Shown here: piece by piece, positions 1-6,442 of the stretch
How the letters are laid out: the number at the start of each line of letters is the position of its first letter
Position numbering within the stretch: the first letter of the stretch is position 1
Source of the DNA: Rikenella sp.
GTDB lineage: Bacteria > Bacteroidota > Bacteroidia > Bacteroidales > Rikenellaceae
Assembly (NCBI GenBank): GCA_029054535.1
Contig: JAIDFC010000180.1
Span: forward strand, 1 to 9,107
Direction of reading: 5' to 3'
DNA length: 9,107 nt
Made by a program: the position numbers and the translations under genes
The notes under the pieces: model-generated
Databases searched by the model: none
What the model was told of the DNA's origin: nothing
The model's input: only the letters and a program-made list of their open reading frames with translations

Positions 1-168
1 GGTAAAAATGTGGCGGTTCTTCCGTTGCAGAATGTAGTTCGGGGTCTGGTCCGATGCGGTCTCGATGATGAAGGTGTCGTTGATGAAGCCTTCGCCCAGA
101 GGACGAACGGACGAAACGTCGCCGGAGAGCTGAAAACGGCCGGCGATGGCACGTAAAGTTTGGTTCAT
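1..168 (-). CDS. Phosphotransferase-family kinase (APH/NahK-like), N-terminal part, cut by window edge
   Basis: The minus strand reads 56 codons from an ATG at 168-166 to the window edge, beginning MNQTLRAIAGRFQLSGDV and containing PLGEGFINDTFIIET and YILQRKN. These match, from memory, the N-terminal nucleotide-binding lobe of the aminoglycoside-phosphotransferase-like fold; the GEGFINDT loop and the lysine of LQRKN are typical of Bacteroidota proteins related to N-acetylhexosamine 1-kinase. Such enzymes phosphorylate a small sugar or similar substrate in the cytoplasm; the substrate cannot be told from this piece. An in-frame upstream ATG at 234-232 exists, but the codons between look non-coding (rich in Arg, Asp, Pro and His), so 168 is preferred. 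No Shine-Dalgarno or clear promoter is visible. The same frame is open upstream through a FISUMP remnant as far as 519, with no stop codon between. Confidence 0.75.
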   Translation of the reverse strand, partial: MNQTLRAIAGRFQLSGDVSSVRPLGEGFINDTFIIETASDQTPNYILQRKNRHIFT

Positions 169-321
169 ACGGTGTGTGTGATGAGAGTTTGGGGGCGGAT
201 CGTCCGCTCGCGCGGCACGATCGCTTCGAGGCATAAAGGTAGACCTTTTTCTCGAAATTCCGTGTCCGAGCGGACGGATTTTTCGGCCGCGCGACAGGGT
301 CTGAAAAAACACAGAGTCTCC

Positions 322-343
322 GCTGGAGGATAAATGCTGGAGG
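322..343. repeat. Short direct repeat GCTGGAGG at the end of block B
   Basis: The octamer GCTGGAGG occurs at 322-329 and again at 336-343, 14 bp apart start to start. The second copy spans the last codons of block B, whose similarity to block C ends at 337. It could mark the edge of an insertion or recombination event, or be chance. Confidence 0.4.
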
Positions 344-519
344 CAACGCAACTGAAAGCCGTTCGCACGGTTGTTGAGGTTATTCGGGACGATCCGGCTG
401 TAATTGAAGTCCAGGTAGTAGCCATTGCTGCCCGAGGCGGACGACGACCAGCTGAACCCGTTGACGCCGACGTTATACAACGTACCGTTGTACGGGTGGC
501 GACAGCCCGGCTCCCGTTG
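337..519 (-). pseudogene. FISUMP-type C-terminal block B (remnant or variable-region cassette)
   Basis: Read on the minus strand this gives PGCRHPYNGTLYNVGVNG, then FSWSSSASGSNGYYLDF, then PNNLNNRANGFQLRCLQ. This is the characteristic end of the Fibrobacter succinogenes major paralogous (FISUMP) domain found at the C terminus of many Bacteroidota surface lipoproteins. The recognisable 174-bp block runs from 510 to 337. The frame is closed by TGA at 522-520; just upstream the similarity seems to continue in another frame (ARYLTTGAG, about 507-533), suggesting a single-base frameshift. The usual Glu-stop after RCLQ is absent: the frame continues as HLSSSGDSVFF and onward into the kinase start. 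There is no start codon or N-terminal domain, so this is not an intact gene. It pairs with block C at 1559-1750. Confidence 0.7.
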
Positions 520-926
520 TCAAATAACGAGCGGCCTTTCGATTGGCTCCCGAGTCGGGGTCTCGCCCTCGTGCGAAACGAACGATTCCGGGAGCGAGGA
601 TAATAACTAACTTCCCTGGCCGGGGAGTCAGCAGGCCGCTGGATTTATCCGCTCGCTCTGCCGATCGCCCGAGAACGGACGGTACGGCACTCCGGAAACG
701 GACACTCTGTGTGGTATATGTGCTGTGAATTATATATGGCGTTTTACCCGGCTCCGGTCCGCGTGCCCGCGGTGGGGGTGCCTCTGGGCACTCCAACCGG
801 GCTTTGTCTGCCTCAATAACGGCCTGCCGGTTCCGAGCCTGCCGGGCGTTTAGCCGTGTTTGACGCCGGCGGAGAGAACCAGGAGCCTTGGCGAGTGGTG
901 TCCTCCGCTCCGGGCGGCGTCGGACA

Positions 927-945
927 CGCGACTCATTGAGTCGCG
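927..945. repeat. 19-bp perfect palindrome
   Basis: CGCGACTCA and TGAGTCGCG flank a single central T. The arms are nine bases each and fully complementary. It overlaps the next hairpin (942-970), so the two structures are mutually exclusive in RNA. It lies in the non-coding spacer, with no adjacent gene that it would obviously regulate. Confidence 0.6.
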
Positions 946-970
946 GTTTTCCAACCTGCCTAAAACCGCG
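942..970. repeat. 9-bp stem hairpin
   Basis: CGCGGTTTT at 942-950 is perfectly complementary to AAAACCGCG at 962-970, with an 11-base loop. A run of seven T residues follows at about 984-990 on the plus strand, but too far downstream for a standard intrinsic terminator. It competes with the palindrome at 927-945. Confidence 0.55.
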
Positions 971-1005
971 CGAGCATCAGGCCTTTTTTTACTCCGCAAT
1001 AAACT

Positions 1006-1243
1006 GCGCCGTAAGGCGCCCGGGCCGAACGCCTCCCCACGGGAGGCCCGCAACTTTCTTCATCACTCGCGCGATGGTTGCGGCCGCTCCCGGGCGTCCA
1101 GCCCGTTTAACTACGAAAAATTACAACTCGCAAGAAACCGCGATCGAAGATCGCGCGGGCCAGCCGCCGCCCATCGGCTGACTCGCCACTGCGCTCCGCT
1201 CGTGGACGCTCCGCCGGGCGGCTGACCCGGTGCCGCTCGGCAC
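1006..1243. repeat. Cluster of five short inverted repeats
   Basis: In order: GCGCC/GGCGC around the tetraloop GTAA (1006-1019); GCCTCCC/GGGAGGC with a 3-base loop (1031-1047); CGCGATC/GATCGCG around GAA (1139-1155); CAGCCGCC (1161-1168) with GGCGGCTG (1217-1224); and GTGCC/GGCAC around GCTC (1230-1243). The GTAA loop fits the GNRA tetraloop class. Several stems in 240 bases suggests either a folded RNA or a REP-like repeat, although GC-rich DNA produces some by chance. No family assignment is possible by eye. Confidence 0.45.
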
Positions 1244-1558
1244 TCGAAAGCTGGAGTTTGCTTTTAATGGCTCTGCTGTCGCACGCGGTTTTTCGCGATC
1301 TCACCATGTCGGCCGGCGCCACCCCCGGCGACGGACGCAACTTCTCGCAAGGCTCGATTGCGACCGCGCTGGCGCCGAACCGAGGCCGGCAACCTTTCAG
1401 GTGGCAAGTAACAGAAACACGCTTGTTCAGAACAAAATGCGATCTACTTATGTCAGCCCGAAGCCACCTCGAACGGGAGAAATGTTTGTTCGAGTCGCCG
1501 CCAACGGCAACTGAGTAAACACCCGTCTTCACGAGTTTCGCTCGCGTCCGTCCTCTCC

Positions 1559-1750
1559 CTATTCCTGGAGGCAACGCAGCTGAAAACCGTACGAACGGTT
1601 GTTGTCGTTATTCGGGCCGATCCCGCCGTAAACGAAGAGCAAGTTGTGGGCATTGGTGCTACCCGTGAGAATTGTCGACGACCAGCTGTACCCGCTGGTG
1701 CCGATGCACCACAACGTACCGGAGCTAGCATCGCGGAAGCCCGGAGCCGG
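1559..1750 (-). pseudogene. FISUMP-type C-terminal block C (remnant or variable-region cassette)
   Basis: The minus strand encodes PGFRDASSGTLWCIGTSG, YSWSSTILTGSTNAHNLL and PNNDNNRSYGFQLRCLQE followed by TAG at 1561-1559. This is a clean FISUMP-domain terminus with the usual final Glu before the stop. The 180-bp part shared with block B runs from 1744 to 1565. Only the last 60 or so residues exist; there is no start codon, signal peptide or upstream domain, because the regulator gene's stop codon (1756-1754) lies only 9 bp before the shared part begins. The block is in the same reading frame as that gene, so readthrough of TAA would fuse the two. Either it is a displaced gene end or a cassette-sized repeat unit. 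Confidence 0.75.
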
Positions 1751-1753
1751 GGC

Positions 1754-2413
1754 TTACAAATCGAACAACGTCGGTTCGATAAAACGAGGCTTCGATGCGC
1801 CCGTCCTTTCCTCTTCTGCGTCCTTTTCTGATGCCGAAGGGAGTTCTGAGGCTCTTTCTGGAAACTTTGGAGCGCTTTCCGAAACGTTTGCCGGTTCGGC
1901 AGAGGAAATCGGTGTGTTCAAAGCCTTCGCATCTGAGTCTATTTCAGAGTCAGCACCCGAGTCCGTATACTCTTCGAGCGCCTCCTCGACCGTCGAAGCC
2001 GGTTCCGAAAACGCTGCATTCACCGCCTCGGCCAGTGCCTCGGTACGCACCACGATCTCCGTCTCCGAACTCTCGCTCCCCAGCTCCGCCTTGATCTCCA
2101 ACAACGTGGCCCGAATCCGACCCAAGTGCTCGAGGATCTGCACGTCGCGTTTCAAGGCGTTCTTGTTGTCCTTGAGGTATTTCTCGGCACCGGCCAGCGT
2201 CATCCCTTTCTCCTTCACCAGGTGGTAGATCAATTTCAGGTTCTCGACGTCCTCCGGCGTGAACATCCGATTCCCCTTGGCGTTCTTCCGAGGACGCAGC
2301 GCATCGAACCGTTTCTCCCAAAAACGGATCAAGGAGGGGTTCACGTCGAACATCTCGGAGACTTCGCCCATGCTGAAAAACATCTTGCGCGAGGGCTTCT
2401 TTTCGTTTGCCAT
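1754..2413 (-). CDS. MerR-family transcriptional regulator
   Basis: A 219-residue protein starting MANEKKPSRKMFFSMGEV. Residues about 13-80 form a MerR-type winged helix-turn-helix: SMGEVSEMFDV is the recognition region, IRFWEKRF and NRMFTPEDVENLKLIYHL form the wing and following helices. A likely coiled coil follows (about 80-112), as expected for a dimerising MerR protein. The rest (about 112-205) is a low-complexity Glu/Ser/Ala tail with no effector domain. It ends in EPTLFDL, which resembles a sliding-clamp-binding motif. Cytoplasmic DNA-binding protein; target and inducer unknown. An upstream open extension exists to 2986 but overlaps the riboflavin kinase gene and looks spurious; the start at 2413 matches the family. 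It diverges from the riboflavin kinase/ahcY pair and could regulate it, but nothing in the sequence proves this. FISUMP block C abuts its 3' end. Confidence 0.85.
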   Translation of the reverse strand: MANEKKPSRKMFFSMGEVSEMFDVNPSLIRFWEKRFDALRPRKNAKGNRMFTPEDVENLKLIYHLVKEKGMTLAGAEKYLKDNKNALKRDVQILEHLGRIRATLLEIKAELGSESSETEIVVRTEALAEAVNAAFSEPASTVEEALEEYTDSGADSEIDSDAKALNTPISSAEPANVSESAPKFPERASELPSASEKDAEEERTGASKPRFIEPTLFDL

Positions 2414-2448
2414 GCGATTGCCGGATTGATGAATAGGTTTTCGACCGA

Positions 2449-2480
2449 CCAAGATAAGTATTTTTATCGGGTATCTACAA
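2449..2480 (-). promoter_or_regulatory. Candidate Bacteroidota promoter for the MerR gene
   Basis: On the minus strand TATCTTGG (2456-2449) matches seven of eight positions of TAnnTTTG, and a TTG (2480-2478) lies 21 bases upstream, close to the usual -33/-7 spacing. It is about 36 bases upstream of the chosen ATG, which supports that start. Confidence 0.4.
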
Positions 2481-2598
2481 CGTGAGTCGAAATCGGAGCC
2501 ATGATCTTCCCAGCCGGTCCTAGACCTCGGAAGAGGGTGGCACGGGCCGCAATCCTTGAAAATCAGGCATCCGAATAAAGAAAGGGTAAAATTTATAG

Positions 2599-2606
2599 TA
2601 TCTTTG
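2599..2606 (+). promoter_or_regulatory. Candidate -7 element for the riboflavin kinase/ahcY pair
   Basis: TATCTTTG is an exact match to the Bacteroidota -7 element TAnnTTTG, in an AT-rich patch of otherwise GC-rich DNA. No convincing -33 TTTG is seen at the right distance. It ends 8 bases before the ATG, so the message would be nearly leaderless, which weakens the call. Confidence 0.35.
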
Positions 2607-2614
2607 ACCTCCGG

Positions 2615-3028
2615 ATGCAAAAGACGATCACCATACGGGGAGTAGTGGAATCGGGTCGGAGGCTGGGGCGGACGCTCGGTTTTCCGACCGCCAACGTGCA
2701 TCCGGACGCCGAGGCGTGTCGGGTTGCGGCCGGAGTGTGGTTGGCACGGGTTGCGGTCGTCGGGGGCGAGCGGTATTGGGGGTTGGTGAACGTCGGTTGG
2801 AGGCCGACCGTCGAAAACGAAACGGCAGACGACGGGAGGATGTGCAAGGCCGAGGCCTGGCTTTTCGACTTCGAGGGAGACCTCTACGGACGGGAGATCG
2901 AAATCGAACCCGTCCGGTTTCTGCGCTCCGAGAGCAGATTCCGATCGCTCGACGAGCTGCGCCGCGCCATCGAACAGGACAAACAAGATGCACTTAATAT
3001 CATAGAACGCGATGAGTTTACCTTATAA
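2615..3028 (+). CDS. Stand-alone riboflavin kinase domain (flavokinase)
   Basis: A 137-residue protein corresponding to only the C-terminal flavokinase half of the usual bifunctional RibF (about 310 residues). The N-terminal FMN adenylyltransferase half is missing and the gene has its own ATG. Visible motifs: IRGVVESGRRLGRTLGFPTA (residues 7-26), with the GFPTAN substrate loop; WGLVNVGWRPTVEN; the AWLFDFEGDLYG stretch; and FLRSESRFRSLDELRRAI near the end, all in family order. The predicted reaction is riboflavin plus ATP to FMN in the cytoplasm. Its last 17 bases overlap the ahcY start in another frame, so the two are probably cotranscribed and translationally coupled. Whether a full RibF exists elsewhere in the genome is unknown. 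It looks intact. Confidence 0.85.
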   Translation: MQKTITIRGVVESGRRLGRTLGFPTANVHPDAEACRVAAGVWLARVAVVGGERYWGLVNVGWRPTVENETADDGRMCKAEAWLFDFEGDLYGREIEIEPVRFLRSESRFRSLDELRRAIEQDKQDALNIIERDEFTL

Positions 3029-4415
3029 AGTGGCCGACCTGGGGTTGGCCGACTGGGGACGCAAGGAGATCGAAGTTTCGGAACACGAGATGCCGGGTCT
3101 GATGGCCTTGCGCAGGAAGTACGGACCGCAGAAACCGTTGCGCGGGGCGAGAATCATGGGGTCGTTGCACATGACGATTCAAACAGCTGTGCTGATCGAA
3201 ACCCTCGTCGAGCTGGGGGCCGAGGTACGGTGGTGCTCGTGCAATATTTTCTCGACGCAGGACCATGCGGCGGCGGCGATTGCGGCGGCCGGCGTACCGG
3301 TGTTTGCGTGGAAAGGGGAGTCGCTGGAGGAGTACTGGTGGTGTACGCGCGAGGCATTGACCTTTCCGGGTGGCAAAGGACCGCACTTGATCGTGGACGA
3401 CGGCGGAGATGCGACGCTGTTGATTCACAAAGGATTTGCGGCGGAGAACGATCCGGCGATACTGGATCGGTCGGCTGAGAATCACGAGGAAGCGGTTATT
3501 TTGGCGTTATTGAAAGAGACCTTGAAAACGGAGCCGGGAAAATGGCACGGGGTGGTCGACGAGTTGCGCGGGGTTTCGGAAGAGACGACTACCGGGGTGC
3601 ACAGACTCTATCGGATGATGGAGCGGGGCGAGCTGCTCTTTCCGGCTATCAACGTCAACGACTCGGTTACCAAATCGAAGTTCGACAACCTGTACGGTTG
3701 CCGCGAGTCGTTGGCCGACGGGATCAAACGGGCTACGGACGTGATGATTGCGGGCAAGGTGGTTGTGGTCTGCGGTTACGGGGATGTGGGCAAGGGGTGT
3801 GCGGCGAGCATGCGGCACTACGGAGCGCGGGTGATCGTTACGGAGATCGACCCGATCTGCGCCTTGCAGGCGGCCATGGAGGGCTTCGAGGTCAAGACGG
3901 TCGAAGAGGTGTTGCCGATCGGGAACATCTACGTTACGACCACCGGCAACCGCGATATTATCACGCTGGAACACATGCAACGGATGCGCGACCAGGCGAT
4001 CGTCTGCAACATCGGCCACTTCGACAACGAGATCCAGATGGACCGACTGAACGCTTTCGAGGGGGCGACGCGTCTGGAGATCAAACCGCAGGTCGACAAA
4101 TACACTTTTGCGGAGGACGGACACTCGATATTCATTCTGGCCGAGGGGCGGCTGGTCAACTTGGGGTGTGCGACGGGTCATCCGTCGTTCGTGATGAGCA
4201 ACTCGTTCACGAATCAGACTTTGGCACAGCTCGACTTATGGCAGCGGGATTACGAGATCGGAGTCTACCGGCTTCCGAAGCACTTGGACGAGGAGGTCGC
4301 ACGGCTCCACCTGGAACAGATCGGGGCGCATCTGACGGTACTCACGCCTGCGCAAGCGGACTATATTGGGGTCTCGGTCGACGGGCCGTACAAAGCGGAT
4401 TTCTACCGATATTGA
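3012..4415 (+). CDS. ahcY: S-adenosylhomocysteine hydrolase
   Basis: A complete 467-residue enzyme that reversibly splits S-adenosylhomocysteine into adenosine and homocysteine, removing the inhibitory by-product of methyl transfer. Motifs in order: IMGSLHMTIQTAVLIETL (residues 48-65); WCSCNIFSTQDHAAAAIA; DDGGDATLLIHKG; GVSEETTTGVHRL; NVNDSVTKSKFDNLYGCRES, holding the catalytic lysine/aspartate region; the NAD-binding Rossmann loop VVCGYGDVGKG near residue 254; HFDNEIQMD; and HPSFVMSNSFTNQ. The C terminus is GPYKADFYRY, keeping the lysine (461) and tyrosine (465) that reach into the neighbouring subunit's NAD site. The insert around LKTEPGKWHGVVDEL accounts for its length compared with the roughly 430-residue animal form. 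The start overlaps the riboflavin kinase stop. Cytoplasmic tetramer by family. Confidence 0.97.
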   Translation: MSLPYKVADLGLADWGRKEIEVSEHEMPGLMALRRKYGPQKPLRGARIMGSLHMTIQTAVLIETLVELGAEVRWCSCNIFSTQDHAAAAIAAAGVPVFAWKGESLEEYWWCTREALTFPGGKGPHLIVDDGGDATLLIHKGFAAENDPAILDRSAENHEEAVILALLKETLKTEPGKWHGVVDELRGVSEETTTGVHRLYRMMERGELLFPAINVNDSVTKSKFDNLYGCRESLADGIKRATDVMIAGKVVVVCGYGDVGKGCAASMRHYGARVIVTEIDPICALQAAMEGFEVKTVEEVLPIGNIYVTTTGNRDIITLEHMQRMRDQAIVCNIGHFDNEIQMDRLNAFEGATRLEIKPQVDKYTFAEDGHSIFILAEGRLVNLGCATGHPSFVMSNSFTNQTLAQLDLWQRDYEIGVYRLPKHLDEEVARLHLEQIGAHLTVLTPAQADYIGVSVDGPYKADFYRY

Positions 4416-4475
4416 TGTTTTTTGAGGGCTTGTAACCGGTTATTAGGCTTTCCGTTTGGGGTCGGCTTTTCTTTG

Positions 4476-4499
4476 GACTGGTTGCAGTCGGCTCTTTTT
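4476..4499 (+). terminator. Weak candidate terminator after ahcY
   Basis: GACTG and CAGTC form a 5-bp stem around GTTG (4476-4489), followed by GGC and a run of five T (4495-4499). The stem is short, so termination would be leaky at best. A 10-bp palindrome TAACCGGTTA lies upstream at 4433-4442. Confidence 0.25.
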
Positions 4500-4538
4500 C
4501 CATAGGGTTTGTTTTTCTCCGCCGTCAGGCCTTATACG

Positions 4539-5618
4539 ATGGCGGGCACGCGGACCGGAGCCGCGCCCACTACGATAAATGACAACGACACAGAACACCC
4601 CTCGAACCCCGTTTTGAGAACCAAATTCATCTTACTCTCGCTCCTGCTCGGACTCCTGTTCGTCGCCGACCTGCTCGTGGGGTCGACCGGTCTGTTGCCC
4701 CTTTTCGGCGAGCCGGACGCCGCCGAGGCGGAGATGGCTCGACGAATCCTGTTCGATTTTCGGTTGCCGAAAGCCCTCGTCGCCCTGCTGGCCGGTACAG
4801 CGCTCTCGACCAGCGGGCTGTTGATGCAGACCGTTTTTCGGAATCCGTTGGCCGGACCTTATGTCCTGGGCGTGAGCTCCGGGGCGAGCCTCGGAGTGGC
4901 CGTTTTTCTGTTGGGGCTGCCGCTGATGGGCGACAGCGCAGGGGGAGAGATCGGTCGCGACCTCGGGATGGCGACAGCAGCCTGGATCGGCGCCGCAGGG
5001 ATCCTGGTCCTGGTGATGGCCGTCTCGACACGCATACGCGACATAATGGCCATCCTGATCCTCGGGATGATGTTCGGGAGCGTGGCGACCGCTTTCGTCG
5101 ACATTTTGCAATACTTCAGCCACGAGAGCGCGTTGAAAGGGTTCGTCGTCTGGTCGATGGGGAGCCTGGGCGGCGTCTCGGGCGGGCAACTCGCCGTGTT
5201 GAGCGGGTGCGTCGGCCTCGGCCTGACGCTGGCGACCGGGATGGTCAAACCGCTCAACCTGTTGCTGTTGGGCGAAGGGTATGCCCGGAGCATGGGGATC
5301 GCGATCGGCCGGGTGAGAGGGATCGTTTTTCTGGCGACCTCGCTGCTGGCGGGGAGCGCGACGGCATTTTGCGGCCCGATCGGATTCGTCGGGATCGCCG
5401 TGCCGCACATCGCCCGGATGACCTTTCGCCGGGCCGACCATCGGATCCTGCTGCCGGGATCCATGCTGCTGGGGGCGAACATGCTGCTCTTCTGCGACCT
5501 CGTTTCGCAACTGCCCGGGAGCGGTTCGATTCTGCCGGTGAACACCATTACGGCCTTGTTGGGAATCCCGGTCGTCGTGCTGGTGGTGGTGAACGGGAAA
5601 CGAGGGAGGATGATGTGA
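4539..5618 (+). CDS. FecCD/BtuC-family ABC importer permease (siderophore-iron or cobalamin type)
   Basis: A 359-residue inner-membrane protein with about ten hydrophobic segments. It carries family signatures FRLPKALVALLAGTALSTSG (from about residue 74), QTVFRNPLAGPYVLGVSSGA (residues 97-116) and, near the end, the coupling-helix and exit region CGPIGFVGIAVPHIARM, followed by LPGSGSILPVNTITALLGIP. Two copies form the channel that takes substrate from the periplasmic binding protein. The ATG at 4539 gives a 28-residue hydrophilic leader before the first membrane helix (about FILLSLLLGLLFVADLL); a TTG ten codons upstream is less likely. No cobalamin riboswitch box is seen in the 120 bp upstream. 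The stop overlaps the ATPase ATG by one base (TGATG), indicating an operon. The substrate cannot be decided from sequence. Confidence 0.88.
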   Translation: MAGTRTGAAPTTINDNDTEHPSNPVLRTKFILLSLLLGLLFVADLLVGSTGLLPLFGEPDAAEAEMARRILFDFRLPKALVALLAGTALSTSGLLMQTVFRNPLAGPYVLGVSSGASLGVAVFLLGLPLMGDSAGGEIGRDLGMATAAWIGAAGILVLVMAVSTRIRDIMAILILGMMFGSVATAFVDILQYFSHESALKGFVVWSMGSLGGVSGGQLAVLSGCVGLGLTLATGMVKPLNLLLLGEGYARSMGIAIGRVRGIVFLATSLLAGSATAFCGPIGFVGIAVPHIARMTFRRADHRILLPGSMLLGANMLLFCDLVSQLPGSGSILPVNTITALLGIPVVVLVVVNGKRGRMM

Positions 5619-6442
5619 TGCAACTGGAAATCAGGGATATAGAGATCGGTTACCGGCAACGGTCGGGAGAGTTTCGCCGCCTGGCGGCGCATTTGTCGTT
5701 GAACGTTCCGGGCGGCCGGTCGATCGCCCTGTTGGGGCGCAACGGGAGCGGGAAAAGCACCCTGCTACGCGTGCTTTCCGGCGTGCGACGACCGCAGAGC
5801 GGGAGCGTTCTGCTCGACGGCGTGGAGCTGGATCGGCTCTCCCCTCGCATGCGGGCACAGCGGATCGCATTCGTAACGACCGAGCCGATCGTTACGGCCC
5901 ATTTGCGCGTTCGGGAAGTCGTAGCTATGGGCCGCGCCCCTTATACCGGTTGGTTCGGCACCCTGTCGCGCGACGACGAACGGCGGGTGGATCGAGCGTT
6001 GGACCAAGTGGGTTTGTCGTCTTTCGGCGAGAAATCGCTCGACAGCCTCAGCGACGGCGAGCGTCAGCGGGCGATGATCGCCCGAGCCGTGGCCCAGGAT
6101 ACGCCGCTCATCCTGCTCGACGAGCCGACCGCCTTCCTCGACCTGCCGAACCGCTACCGGACCGCGCTGTTGCTCCGCCGGTTGGCGCACGAGTCGGGCA
6201 AGACCGTGATCTACTCGTCGCACGACCTGACGACGGCCGTCCAGCTCTGCGACACCTTGTGGGTGATGAACCGCGGCGGGATCGACGCCGGTCGACCGGC
6301 CGACCTGTTGCGCGACGGAACCGTCGACACCCTGTTCGACGACCTGCCGATCCGCTGTTCGGAAGACGGCGCCATTCGCTTCGAGGCGTCGTCGCCGACC
6401 GACGGAGCGACGCCTCTCCCCTACTCCAGCTCGCGGAAATAA
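5618..6442 (+). CDS. ABC importer ATPase (FecE/BtuD family)
   Basis: A 274-residue cytoplasmic ATPase that powers the adjacent permease. Walker A is GRNGSGKST (residues 40-48); signature loop LSDGERQ (144-150) in place of LSGGQ; Walker B LILLDEPT (164-171); H-loop SSHD (200-203). The usual Q-loop glutamine is not visible: the aligned segment is FVTTEPIVTAHLRVREVV (residues 85-102), followed by AMGRAPYTGWFG. A start further upstream is excluded because it would overlap the permease extensively; the ATG sharing a base with the permease TGA is the natural start. The last 35 or so residues are a variable tail. The 3' end overlaps the convergent binding-protein gene by 22 bp. Confidence 0.92.
   Translation: MQLEIRDIEIGYRQRSGEFRRLAAHLSLNVPGGRSIALLGRNGSGKSTLLRVLSGVRRPQSGSVLLDGVELDRLSPRMRAQRIAFVTTEPIVTAHLRVREVVAMGRAPYTGWFGTLSRDDERRVDRALDQVGLSSFGEKSLDSLSDGERQRAMIARAVAQDTPLILLDEPTAFLDLPNRYRTALLLRRLAHESGKTVIYSSHDLTTAVQLCDTLWVMNRGGIDAGRPADLLRDGTVDTLFDDLPIRCSEDGAIRFEASSPTDGATPLPYSSSRK

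Larger units (their letters stand above)
520..1558. other. About 1 kb apparently non-coding, hairpin-rich spacer between FISUMP blocks
   Basis: I find no credible gene here. The open frames present on either strand are Arg/Pro/Ser-rich, lack any family motif and overlap each other, as expected from GC-rich non-coding DNA. The left part holds an imperfect inverted repeat (GCTCCCG at 546-552 against CGGGAGC at 590-596). The stretch from about 927 to 1243 holds a dense set of short inverted repeats, listed separately. Another inverted repeat, CTCGAAC with GTTCGAG, lies near 1469-1495. No tRNA, rRNA or recognisable RNase P/tmRNA core was seen. It may be eroded accessory DNA, a dispersed repeat, or an unrecognised structured RNA. 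Confidence 0.5.

Noticed and set aside
860..1225. 121-codon plus-strand open frame in the spacer
   Set aside because: Composition and lack of motifs match non-coding GC-rich DNA, and it overlaps the opposite-strand frame.
740..1250. RNase P RNA, tmRNA or tRNA
   Set aside because: None of the conserved core sequences I know, such as the GAGGAAAGTCC start of RNase P RNA or a TTCGAATCC T-arm, could be found.
1107..1574. 155-codon minus-strand open frame in the spacer
   Set aside because: Arg/Ser-rich, no recognisable domain, runs through several hairpins and into the end of FISUMP block C in the wrong frame. It could be an eroded gene but I cannot support it.
4433..4442. Palindrome TAACCGGTTA as an operator
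   Set aside because: Ten bases, single copy, far from any promoter element; chance is a sufficient explanation.
4416..4538. Possible cobalamin riboswitch upstream of the permease
   Set aside because: The spacer is only about 120 bp and I see no B12-box-like sequence, so the substrate cannot be assigned to cobalamin on this basis.
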